Of a DNA stretch of 64,000 nucleotides, positions 48,796-59,474 are shown piece after piece. Under the pieces are notes generated by a model, which was given only the letters and a program-made list of their open reading frames with translations, was not told the origin of the DNA and made no database searches. The stretch is from Hybos culiciformis. Lineage: Eukaryota > Arthropoda > Insecta > Diptera > Hybotidae. The stretch's first letter is position 1, and each line of letters opens with the position of its first letter. The position numbers and the translations under genes are program-made. The stretch lies in NCBI GenBank assembly GCA_964007475.1, contig OZ023274.1:54269678-54333677 (forward strand), given 5' to 3'.

Positions 48796-49575
48796 TTTTT
48801 GATTTTTTTTTTTAGAAAATAATAAATTTTTTAAATTTTATAAATTTTTTTTCTTTTTTTAATTTTCACTAATGTTTACTTAAACTTTTTTATTTTCACT
48901 AAAAACTTTTTAATTTACTTAAAATTCTATTGTTTAAGTAAATAAACTTAATAAACGAAATCAAATATAAACAAAATCACCTGATTTCTAAATCTGTTTT
49001 TGTACTATTTTTTAATTCTGTAAATGGGTTGGTAACATTTTTTAGTTATTTTTTTTTCCACCCATCCATCACCAACACTAAGATTTATCAGCCGTGTAGT
49101 TGAAATGTAAACAAAACTTTTCGTAGGGATAATAAATAAAAAATTCCCACTAGTTTTCAAATTTTTGTTCGCTTTGTTGGTCGGCAGTAATTTTTTTTGC
49201 CATTTTTAGTTTAGTTTTATAAATTTAAAAAAAATTTAAATGGAATAATATTGAAGATAAATTAATAAAAAATCAATATTTTATTAGTTTAGTATAAAAA
49301 AATAATTTTTAACATCCAAAATAAAATAAAAATCCTTCATTGGACAATTTTTTTTCTTAACTACAGGTGGATTTTTACTCGTTTTTTTTTTTTTTTTGTT
49401 ATAAAAATCAAATGAAAATATTTGTATAAAATTAAATAAGATTTAAATTTATTTTCAAAAATAATTAATAAATAAAAAAATTTAATATCAAATAATAATA
49501 CGAAAAAAACTTTTTTGTGGGTAGGTAGAAGGTAGATGCATACCTATATAAGTAGATGGGTACCTACCCAGGTAG
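48796..49575. other. AT-rich region upstream of the GRP/WKWP gene
   Basis: No gene seen. This is presumably 5' flank of the minus-strand gene. GGTAGGTAG and TACCTACC runs occur at 49518-49572. Confidence 0.5.
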
Positions 49576-50070
49576 ATGAACGTAAGTGCAGTTGACGTAC
49601 ACAAGACCGATTTGGACGAAACTTGGTGAGAAAGTAAAACCGCCTAGATTTATATCCCAGAAATTTTCTACCAATAAGCTCTCGTTTCAGAGAAATGCAT
49701 CCGCAAAGTTTTCAAATGCTAGGTAGGTATCTACTTGTATTGTAGTAACCAAATTCTTCGTTTTTCATAATATGTAGTTTTTTTAAATAAAAATTTGTAG
49801 TTCTGAATGGAAGACGACAGCCGCCTCTTCCAACCCCCTTAAGAAACTTTAGTTTCCCGATTCGGATATCGTTATTGAAAATTTTTAATGTGCCTGACGT
49901 AGTATGTATACTTGTCCCTGATATATAAAAACTCTGGAGGGTCATTTCTCTGAAATGGGAGCATGTCGGTAAAACATGTCTTGGATTTGAATGTTTGGTT
50001 ACTGCCTCTACTCTTTCAACAAGTTTCAGAGAAATCGGGATTGTGTGTAAGCTGAACTTTATCCAAAACG
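49576..50070. mobile_element. Degenerate TIR element (GTAAGTGCAGTT family)
   Basis: The left end (AAGTGCAGTTGACGTACAC ... CGAAACTTGGTGAGAAAG) and the right end (inverse of AAGTTCAGCTTACACAC ... GAAACTTGTTGAAAGAG) align over about 60 bp with many mismatches. The interior mentions of TTTCAGAGAAAT in both orientations fit a foldback. It is reminiscent of, but not the same as, the palindromic family at 26767. Confidence 0.6.
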
Positions 50071-50918
50071 TCTAGTAAGAGCTAGGTACGACACGAGTTA
50101 TGTTTTTACTTTATAGAAACTTTAATTAAATTAATTTGAATTTTTTTAAAATTCATTTAAAATTAAAGATAAATTATTTATATTTGGTATACCTAGAGCC
50201 TAGTATTATAACAAAAAAAAATTCAATTTACTTTACCAATTACCAGGATGAAAAAAAATTTATGGATTGAATTTGCTCGATTTATGGAAACTTTCATTTA
50301 AACAAATACGGTTTTTTTTCTTAAAAATTAATATTAATCCTGTAATAAATCCCATTTAATAATTAAATTATATTTTTTTGCTTTTATTCGCATTTTACAG
50401 ATTAATCTTTAGTTTTTGTGTAGGAAATCTCATAGGGTTTCATACATTTGTTATGATTTTTATGCCTACGAGATGCTGTCTATGTATTGTTTTTTTTTTT
50501 AATAGGGGGCTTTTAATTTATGTTGGTATTGACCCATCGCAAGTATTTTGTTATGTGTGTGTAGTATCGCTATTTTATTTTCGTAAATACATGCTACATG
50601 CTACAACGTCTTATATTTCCCTGCTTTTATATTTGTTTTTACTTTTGAACATACTACATTCTGTGGTTATTACCCCTCTTTTGCAGCGTTGTGGCTTTTA
50701 TTTATCATGTCGCAGCACATACTATATTCTGTCTTCTTTTTTCCCCTATTTTGATCAAAAATTTTTAACAATACCTCGCTAAAGAAGTTAAACTTCAAAA
50801 AAACAATTCACTTCTCGTAGGCATAAAAATCAAATAATAATTATACTCATAAATATAGTAGGTAGGTATTGACCTATATAGGTATTGATGGTTGTAATAT
50901 ATAATTATGAATACGAAC

Positions 50919-51044
50919 CAGTATTGAATAAACGATTCCGATTTTCTTTTAATCGCTGCCTGTACTCTCGTGAGCGTTGAGCTGAGGTTTTTGCCGGTAC
51001 TAATCCACGAGGTCGACCCATCGGTCGCTTCGTTTTTTCCTCAC
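50919..51044 (-). CDS. E-b exon-like segment, unit 4
   Basis: 126 bp, one codon shorter than units 1 and 2, phase 1-1, frame open. It reads GEEKTKRPMGRPRGLVPAKT then SAQRSREYRQRLKENRNRLF. The acceptor is ATACAG. Confidence 0.57.
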
Positions 51045-51352
51045 CTGTATTAAAATAATTTTTTTATAAATTTTTCCAAACAAAATTTTATTTTTAAAAT
51101 CCATAGAATGTTGCGGAAATTTTCTTTTTCCAATTTTAATTCTAATAAATACTTCGGCGAAAATTTTTGACAATGGTGTTCTTCATTTCACTGGGAGGTA
51201 TATATAGGTAGGTATGTAGATGGCTTATTCACTAAAAAATAATAATATGAGGGAGTGACATCCTTACATCCTGACTCCATCCAAAGATTTCCACAAAGAA
51301 TTTTCACTTAATCTTTAAAAACTAAATAAAATGAGATTAAAAATTTACTAAC

Positions 51353-51442
51353 GATTATTTTGAAAAACATGTTCATAATGATCAGCTGTGGTTTGTAAGC
51401 TCCTGGGTCGACCAGCCCCTAGTGTTTTATCTCCACGTTGAC
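51353..51442 (-). CDS. E-a exon-like segment, unit 4
   Basis: 90 bp, phase 1-1, acceptor CTTAAAG and donor GTTAGT. The core GAGRPRSLQTTADHYEHVF is kept. It lies 137 bp downstream (minus strand) of the start exon at 51579-51654. Confidence 0.57.
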
Positions 51443-51578
51443 CTTTAAGTTTAGATATAACATATATGTTTAATTTTTTATATAAAACAATTAATTTAGT
51501 ACTACCGGAAAAATAAGGTTGAAAGTTTAGTACTTAATCTTTAAAAACTAAATAAAATGAGATTAAAAATTTACTAAC

Positions 51579-51654
51579 GATTATTTTTACGAGGTCGACC
51601 CAATGTCGGTAGCTCCGTTTTTTCCTCACTTTGTTTGCTTGATGCGTTATTCAT
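51579..51654 (-). CDS. Start exon of the GRPR exon array
   Basis: ATG at 51654 gives MNNASSKQSEEKTELPTLGR then PRKNN and a GTTAGT donor in phase 1, which matches the acceptors of every E-a and E-b. The sequence is a fusion: its 5' half is E-b-like and its 3' end is E-a-like, so a recombination between the two made it. It shares MNN-S-K with the gene at 48795. A transcript could run from here through E-a4 and E-b4 to the C-terminal exon at 48483-48191, all phase 1. Confidence 0.55.
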
Positions 51655-51763
51655 CCTCGAGGTTGACTTTTGTTACAAAATGTTTAAATAAAAATAAAGT
51701 TAATAAATAATATGATTTTAACATTCTTAGTTCTCAAATATATTGTTTATCTTCAAATACTGC

Positions 51764-51789
51764 ACACAACACAACACAACACAACACAA
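51764..51789. repeat. (ACAAC)n microsatellite
   Basis: Five tandem copies of ACAAC just outside the hAT element at 51821. Confidence 0.85.
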
Positions 51790-51820
51790 TAAACAATGGT
51801 GAACAAAAGCTACTAAGTAG

Positions 51821-52646
51821 CAGTGCTGTCGTTTTAAATTTTCATGAAGCAGTAGAAATTCAAAAAAAAGAGCAGTAGATTAGAAAAAAATGCAGTAGAT
51901 TTTTTAACCAATAAAGTGGTTGAAAAAAGTTTTTACTGTTTGAGCTCGACTTTTTTCTTTGCCTGTCTCTACCAATAAATAAAATACATCTTTTATTTCA
52001 AATATTTACATACTATCACAAATGTGATAAAACAAATTTTAAAGGAACTTAAAATGATTTTACCTCCTTGGCTAGAACTTACTAAATAATAAAACTTACA
52101 CTAAAAACAATTTATGCTTTTTCAAATATATAATAATAATACACCACTTAATAGTATTGCTTTTGATGCTCAATAAATCAATTTAAAATATTTTATAAAT
52201 ATTTTTTTTTTAATTTTGGAAACATGATTGATTTAATCCATTTTTTAAAATTGAAAATTTCTTTGGTTTTTTAAAAAAGAAAATTCTAAATTAATAAGTT
52301 GTCTCCACTAATTGCATCTAATGCCTCAACATCATCTACATCTTCAACAAAATTCGGCAACGCTTTAATCAAATGTATTAAAGAAGGTCTCAAATTCTTT
52401 GGATCTATAATTTCGAGCTGTTTGAAAAAAGGGTCATTAAAATAAAATCTTTCAAAAATCTAATAAATTAATGGTTTTCTTATCATCATAGATCATAACA
52501 TGTAAAATAGTTTAAGAGAAATATTTAAAAATGATTATTAATGCGGAAGAACGAAAAAGCAGTAGATTTTAGCAAAAAGCAGTAGGGCAGTAGATAATAT
52601 CAAAAAGCAGTAGATCTACTGCTAAAGCAGTAAAACGACAGCACTG
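51821..52646. mobile_element. hAT element remnant with 8-bp TSD
   Basis: 826 bp. Ends CAGTGCTGTCGTTTT and its inverse AAAACGACAGCACTG; perfect 8-bp repeat CTAAGTAG at 51813-51820 and 52647-52654. CAGTG-type ends and 8-bp duplications are typical of hAT. The minus strand near 52440-52300 encodes a fragment resembling the C-terminus of hAT transposases (FKQLEIIDPKNLRPSLIHL then KALPNFVEDVDDVE). Repeated AGCAGTAGA motifs lie subterminally on both sides, as expected for transposase-binding sites. Confidence 0.88.
52295..52445 (-). pseudogene. hAT transposase C-terminal fragment
   Basis: The open stretch reads NDPFFKQLEIIDPKNLRPSL and continues to ALPNFVEDVDDVEALDA. The pattern LxIIDPKN...LIxxLPNF...DDVE is the region preceding the dimerisation domain of hAT transposases with the usual LDDEWR. 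No catalytic residues remain, so it is a relic. Confidence 0.62.
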
Positions 52647-52654
52647 CTAAGTAG

Positions 52655-54757
52655 TGTAGGGTTGGATGTAGTTTAGCTATTCACTTATCTTATTTAAATG
52701 TCCAAATAGCGCCTCCCATGGGAAAAACTTGTACTGATACAGTGATATAAAATTTTTATTTCCAAAGGAGGATATAAATAGACTGGAATTATTGCAAAAT
52801 AAAGAAATGAAGAGTATATTGAAAGCAAACAGATAAATTTATGTACTATGTAATGTACATCTAAAATATTTATTTGAAAATTCCGTGGTGGACTTAGGAA
52901 AGGATCAATCAAAAATTACATGTTGATGTTCTTGTGTGGGTAAAATAAAAAAATAGAATGTTACCAAAGTATTCAAGTAATCAATTTCAGTTGGTTTTAT
53001 GTTGGAAACAATCAAAAATTTTCATTAAAGAATACTAATGCATTTCAATTACCAAATATAAAGAACTAGTTTTTACAAGCAATTACAATACTAATTTTGC
53101 TGCTTAATATAATATGTCCAATAAAAATAATAGTTATTTTAAAATCAAAAAAATGAAAATTTTAACAATATAACTAAGTATATTACATAATATTATTAAG
53201 TATGGAGTATAAATATAAGAACATAAGTTATTTGCACTTTTTATTAATTTTCGGTATACCGTTAATTAAAAACTATTTGATTTGATAAAATTCGTAATAA
53301 ATATTAAGAGATTTTTATAAAACTCTTAAAAATTTAATCATATGTATACGCATGCCACATCTTCAAAACTTTGATACTTTCATACATATACAGATGTAAA
53401 AGCTATAAAAAAGAAGGGTAAACATTTTTGGATAGGTTCAAAATTAAGTAAATTTTTATTCATTTTAATATTTTTCTTATATTCAGTACAATGCGACGAA
53501 CAGACAAATTCAATTTCAAAAATAATGATCGAAAACATAAAAACTAAATTAATTTTTATATCATATAATATAATACGGATAAATTGAAATGATGCACTAT
53601 AAAATTTTTTTTTATGCAACTATTGAGTGATGATACTTTGCTAACGAATCAGATAATAGTAAAACTATTATGACTATTATGAATTGTATTGGAATTTTGT
53701 GTGCACATTTAGTTTTGAATCATTCCAATTTTAATATGATCAAGATCATAAAAGCTTTCTAAAATAAATGCTTTGTAAGAACATCAATAATACAAATATT
53801 TTAGTCTAGTTTGTTTCGCTCTCTTGAAATGACTTATTCTGTTTAAAACAATACAAATCTAAGTTATGCATTTTCAATTGCGCGCTAATAGAAATATTTA
53901 ACTTAATAAAACTTTATATGAACTTAAAATTTATAAAAATGTAAATATTTAAATTTATAGAAAATTAGATTAAAATTATTTGCAAGTTACTTAATTAAAG
54001 TTAAAGGCAAAAAAGATTAAAAAATGAAAATTGTTTAATAAAATATAAATTAAAGGAAAAAAAAAACCCATAGGAAGTTGATTTAAAATCTATAAATATT
54101 TTAGTACACCTAGGTACCACAAAAAAAAATCTCATAAATATCATAGAAGTGGGTATTATTTATGTACCTAATGTAAACATAAAATAATTTTAAAATTAAG
54201 TGTAATTTATTAACAATTTTATGTTTATGCTGTTAATGTTTTTATTTGTAAACAAATTTTTCCATTAAATTTTTAGTTTAAAAGCCAAAAAAAAACTTCG
54301 TTCGAAAATATTTTAATTAAAATTTATAAAGTTCAATTAATTTTATGATCCTTTTATGTTAACCATTACTTAGAAGGTAAAAATATAATATCTCCAATAG
54401 CGGATAACAATTTAATATAAGTATTTTATAACTTTTTTTTCTACAACAGCGATTGGCAAAGTGTACATAAGAAGCTTGTTAGGTAATAATGATAAGTATG
54501 AGCTGTCCTATTGGATACCAAAATTTTTAATTTTCTACGAAAGTCTATAGATGTCTTGATTTTGAACGCTTTATATTTTGTTTAAAAAATGTGTACTTTT
54601 AATAACCTTTGTGTCAAATGGTTTGTTGAATTATAATGTACCTATTCAAAATTAAATGGACGAGCCAGTGCTATTTTAATTTAAAAACGTTGCAGCGCGA
54701 ACTATTATACTAAAATCATGGTAAAAAAGAATTTGATCAATTTTTCTATTTTTCAGA
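52655..54757. other. AT-rich intergenic region, no gene seen
   Basis: Short ORFs here are low-complexity and have no domain. The last few hundred bases are the expected promoter and 5' UTR of the acid phosphatase at 54758. Confidence 0.6.
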
Positions 54758-56780
54758 ATGGCAATTTGTAATTTTAGTGAATCAAAAAATACAAAAATCT
54801 CTGTAATCATTTTGGGTTCATCATTATTTTTTATTTTGGGTGCTTATTTGGTAGTTTGTAAAATTTCCTAAATAATTACTCAATTTTATTTTTGATCGTA
54901 ATTTTTAGGCTTTTGGCGACAATAATGATGAGCAAGGTTTGAGAAGCTTACGAATGATATCCATAGTGAGTTTAATTTAATTTAAAAATTATCAGATGCT
55001 ATGAGTACTATATAATATATACAAGTGCAATATAAACCTTTCTTTCTTTATTTTCTTTATTTATATACCGACAAGATATTTAATTTTTTTAATATCGTCT
55101 CTTTTCCATTATATATAGAAAATTTAAAACAATTTTAATTTAAATTATTAATTTTAAGGGGAATTGAGAATAAAAATAATTATTGTTATAGCTTTTTAGA
55201 CATGGTGATCGTACTCCAACAGAACTTTATCCAAACGATCCGCATAACAGCTACGAATGGCCTGAAGGAAACGGAGCTCTAACTCAGGTAAAAATTGAAA
55301 AAAGAACATCAAGAATTTTAATTTCTTGAATGTAATATAATGTTTTTCTTCTTTTTTTCTTTTTTAGAAAGGTGCCTTACAAGCTTTTAATTTAGGAAAG
55401 AATCTCAAAATGAGATATTATCGTTTATTGCCGAAAAATGGGATGTACTCTCAAAACGAAATGCATATTTTAAGCTCAGCAGCTGAACGTTGCATAATGA
55501 GGTAAGGCAAAAAGAAAAAATATTTATAGAAAAATATTAAATTAAAAACATATTATCCTGTTAATTTTTCAAAAATATTTTCAGAGACGTAAACTATAAA
55601 GCATAACATTTTTAATCATTATATACAATTTTAATCCATCTAAATATTATACACTTCTGAGAATAAAAATAACTAAAAATAATTTATTTATTTTTAGTGC
55701 ACAAAGTGTTTTAGCCGGACTTATTCCACCACTGGAAAATCAAAATATATTACCAATTGTTTGGCAGCCAGCAGCAGTTAATACTATTACAAGATCAGAC
55801 GATATTGTAAGAAAATTGAAAAATACCTTTTTAAATTAAAATCTTTAATATTTCCTAATTGAGAACTATGTAATTAATTTCAAAAATTTCGAAAATAAAA
55901 TGATTACAATAGCTTTTAGCCCAGAAGAAACCATGCCACAATTATGATGATATTTTGCAAAAATTATATAAATTTCCACCTGAAGATCTGTATATTATGA
56001 ATAAAAAGAATGAAAATCTTTACAAATACTTGACTGAACATTCTGGAATGGTACAAACACAAAACAAGGCTTTTACTTCACAGTTTAATTAAAAATTTTT
56101 TTTTAGAATGTTTCGAATGTTTTACATGTTGAAAAATTATATAATATTTTAGAAGTTGAACGAGAAGCGGGACTTATTTTGCCACCATGGTCAGAAAACG
56201 TTTTTCCAGATAAAATGGAACAATTAGTCTATCGAAGCTATTCATTATTCACTGAAACTGCAATGATGAAAAAAGTTAAAGGTACAGAAGAAGAAAATTC
56301 GATATAAGATATTTAAATTTTTGAGTTAAATATTCTTCAGGTGGAGCTTTCTTCAGTCACATTTTAAATAAAATGAGAATGAAACGAAGACGAAATTTGA
56401 GTCCAGATAGAACAATTTTTATATACTCAGGACATGATGTAACCTTAGTAAATGTAATGAATTCTCTTGGAATATTAAATCAAACTTCAAGAAAACCCGA
56501 TTATGCATCAGCATTAATTTTTGAATTACATCATAGCTCTTTGTTTATTGATGATTTCGAAGTGAAGGTATAAACTGATAAACAATTATTTATACTAATT
56601 AATTTTAATAATGTTCCTTCTTTATGTTAGTTGGTGTATTATTTTAACAGTGAGGACAAATTTCCGAAAGAAATTGAAATTCCTGGTTGCACGTCTCCAT
56701 GTTCATTGACAAAATTTAGCAAATCAATAGAACATTTGATGTTATTAAATTATGATGAAACTTGTGATAATCCAAAATAA
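54758..56780 (+). CDS. Histidine acid phosphatase (lysosomal/secreted type)
   Basis: Nine exons: 54758-54850, 54909-54965, 55192-55287, 55368-55501, 55698-55806, 55913-56050, 56107-56281, 56341-56567, 56631-56780; all GT-AG with matching phases, 392 residues. It hydrolyses phosphomonoesters at acid pH in lysosomes or extracellularly. Residues about 15-31 form a hydrophobic segment (signal peptide or anchor). The catalytic RHGDRTP box is at 53-59, where the His is the phosphate acceptor. SSAAERCIMS gives the second conserved Arg region. YSGHDVTL at 296-303 supplies the proton donor (H299-D300). The C-terminus has paired cysteines and no membrane segment. The third exon acceptor was set at TTATAG before CTTTTTAGA because it alone keeps the catalytic box in frame. 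Length is normal; there is no disruption. Insect venom acid phosphatases belong to the same family. Confidence 0.93.
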
Positions 56781-58498
56781 ATTATTTTCTAAAAATATAA
56801 AATTTTATTTTTTGCTGTCGAAAATGGAAATTGGCTCGATCGATCGATAGTAATATTTTACATGATATTTATTATGAATGAGAACCCAAAAAACTTGGAG
56901 CACATTAGTTTGTCTAATGTATCAACCAAGTTCTTTAACATTAATGATTAAATAAATTGACTACCTACGGTAAAAACATGTGAAAAATCACATCCCTATC
57001 ACAAATTAAATTATTATGCTTTTATACATTTGTAAATATTTATCTTGCAGTTTAGATATACTATGTATACAATTATGTACACAAACTAGAATTAATTTGG
57101 GCGTAAGTGCAGTTTTTGATAACCACGCAGAAGGGGCTGAAACTTGGAGGGGGGGTAGAGGCAGTGCCCAAACTCCCAAAACTAAAATCAGTTCTTGGGG
57201 CAAAGGCCCCGTTTGAAAATTATCTTAGTTTCAAACTGGCACATACATAGTTTATACCTATAACAAAATGATTTTTGACTCGATATGGTTTTAATAATTG
57301 TTGCAATGAACTAAAAATAGGTATGTTGACAAACTTTTTTGTGTTAACAAAAAAATATTAAAAAATACTTACTGTCAAATTGAGGAATAAATTTTTCAAC
57401 ACTCCAACGTCAACCTATTAACAATTCTTATGCATCAGTTTCTCTTTTCTTTTCATTAAAAATATACCTTTGTTTTCATTCGATTTTGATCACCCGAATT
57501 TGTTATGTTTATGAAGTTACGTCGAATTAATAGAAAGATGTACAAAACGACAAAACTACAAAATTAATAAATTAGTTTTGAATTTAATTTTTCTGCTCTA
57601 CAGTCTACACTGAACACTGGCTGGATTGAATTATAGTTAGCTTTAATTCTTTCTTCCTTTTTAATAAATTTGATTTCAAGTGTCATGTGTCAAGAGACGA
57701 GAACTAAAATTCATAAAATAATGCTGCAGATAATGTCAGCAAAATTCAATTGGCTAAAAATTTAGCTTAATTTTTTTTTTTCGAGTTTAGTTTATAGTTT
57801 TTTTTTGAAATAGTATCATAAAGGAAGTATAAATAGAGAAACTAGTCCCATACAACAAATGCAAATACAAATAGTGAAACAAAAAATCTATATCACAACC
57901 CCATGAGCTTTTTTTTTGTATTTTTTGAGAATTCCACTCTCACAAAAGCTTTTAAAACTATCAAAATAACAACAGTTCTATACAATTTTTAAAGTTTTTA
58001 AAGTATGCAAATTACACTTTTGAGTATTGAGGCAATGAGTTTTTTACGGGATTCCGATTTTAAATTATTTTAAATCCAAAAAAAATTATGAGAAGGAACG
58101 CAAAGAAATAATAACTATAACAAAACAAACGAAAAAAACATTCGCGGCTAAATTTTTTTTACCAGAAAAGTGGCCAGCCGATTAGTCAATAAATTTTCAG
58201 CTACTTAGTGGCGTTTAAGTAAAATCTTTCAGTAGCGCCGGCTAAAATTTACTAAAATCGTCGCTTTCTATAACTGCCTGTCGTTATTTATAAATATTAT
58301 TATTATTTGTTTGTTTGTTTTGTTTGTTGTTCATTTCCAAAAAATAGTATTCAATTGTCTATTCAACATTTCAACTCAACCAACGAACCAAATATCCAAA
58401 TCGAAAATTCAAGTCAATCAAAATAAAAATTTAAATATAATGAACAATAATAATTTTTCTTTTTCTTAAAAACTATTTGCTCTATATATATTTTTTAA
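56781..58498. other. Intergenic region between acid phosphatase and CENP-A
   Basis: AATAAA at 56776-56781 and 56951-56956 are candidate polyadenylation signals for the phosphatase. A fragment of the palindromic family lies at 57101-57217. The rest is AT-rich; the last 150 bp, with purine-poor CAACCAACGAACC, are probably the 5' UTR of the CENP-A gene. Confidence 0.6.
57101..57217. mobile_element. End fragment of the palindromic family
   Basis: Matches the outer part of one arm of the element at 26767-27316 (GGCGTAAGTGCAGTTTTTG, GCTGAAACTTGGAGGGGGGG, GGGGCAAAGGCCCCG) and stops where the arm would continue. The ORFs on both strands here are repeat-derived. Confidence 0.78.
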
Positions 58499-59474
58499 AT
58501 GCCGCCAAAGCGACGATCAAAACGTTTAGCTGCTGCCAAATTTGATCCCAAAAAAGACATCCAGGTCCAGACGACTGAGCAAACTGATTCTAGTGAAAAT
58601 GAAACTAGAGAAAGAGTTTCTTCTGTTTATTCAGATTCATCAGAACTTGATACTTCTGGTGAAGTTCTTGGGGTAAAAAAATCTTAATTTCATTTAAAAA
58701 ATTGAATGAAAACATTTTTTTTTTTTAGGATTCCAGAGTCAGGCAAATTTTTGCAGAAGAATCAGTTAGAACGCCTTCCTCACCGCGAGTGAGCACTGTG
58801 CAAAAACGATCAAAACATAAAGAGCCGCAAATAATACATTCGGAATCCGATAATTTTCATCCTCAAGCATCATCGTCTCGTGTCACACCGGGAAGAATTA
58901 CGAATACCCCTAGATCATCTAGAATTATACAACGTCGTGAAACATCGTCATCTTCTGATAGTAGTGATAATATTCGTCCATCAGAATATTCGGCTAGGCC
59001 AAGGCAAGGTCCATCAACATCACAAGCACAATCACCAGCAAGAACAAGAGCAGAATCTAGAGGCAGAAAACAAAGTAGGCCGAAAAAACGTACAAACAAT
59101 GTGATAAGAGAAATAATACATTATCAGCATAATATTGGTAAGATTTCAAATTTTCTTTTTTTTTTTCTATATTTCAAATTGAATTATTTGTATGTGAAAA
59201 TAATGTCCTAACCTACCTTTTTTTTTTAGGTCTTCTAATACCAAGGTTACCATTTTGCCGAGTAGTTAGAGAATATTTATTATCCTCCTATCATGGTGAT
59301 GGAAGCGATTTGCGTATATCTCCAGATGCTTTATCAGCATTACAAGAAGCATCTGAAATGTTCTTAACGCAACTTTTTGAAGATTCCTATCGTTGCGCAG
59401 TACATCGAGATCGTATAACATTGATGCCTAAAGATATGCAACTGGCATTATTACTTAAAAATTTTAGAATTTAA
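58499..59474 (+). CDS. cid: Centromeric histone H3 variant (CENP-A / Cid)
   Basis: Three exons: 58499-58672, 58729-59137, 59230-59474 (phases 0 and 1), 275 residues. It replaces H3 in centromeric nucleosomes and marks where the kinetochore forms. The N-tail is about 180 residues, Ser/Arg-rich and unlike H3, beginning MPPKRRSKRLAA. The histone fold starts at VIREIIHYQHNIG, continues LLIPRLPFCRVVREY (helix 1), loop 1 (LLSSYHGDGSDLRIS), ALSALQEASEMFLTQLFED (helix 2), YRCAVHRDRITLMPKDMQLA (helix 3) and ends LLLKNFRI. Compared with canonical H3 (REIAQDFKTDLRF), loop 1 has four extra residues, a diagnostic of CENP-A. The fast-evolving tail, intron presence and single copy also separate it from replication-dependent H3. 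The fold is intact. The symbol follows Drosophila. Confidence 0.93.

Larger units (their letters stand above)
46656..50796. mobile_element. 4.1-kb insertion in the tandem array
   Basis: The unit sequence GCAAACATAAAAAA breaks at 46655 and resumes as AAAAAAACAATTCACTTCTC at 50797, so about 4.14 kb was inserted. Near the left edge is GAAAGAAGTTTAACTTC and at the right edge AAAGAAGTTAAACTTC, which may be terminal repeats. The insertion carries the two-exon gene at 48191-48795 and a MITE at 49576-50070. The class of element is unknown. Confidence 0.65.

Noticed and set aside
50378..50782. 134-aa plus-strand ORF
   Set aside because: Hydrophobic, Phe/Leu/Tyr-rich translation of T-rich DNA at the end of the 4.1-kb insertion; no domain and no splice support.
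58863..59104. Alternative-frame ORFs in CENP-A exon 2
   Set aside because: Shadows of the Ser/Arg-rich tail in other frames.
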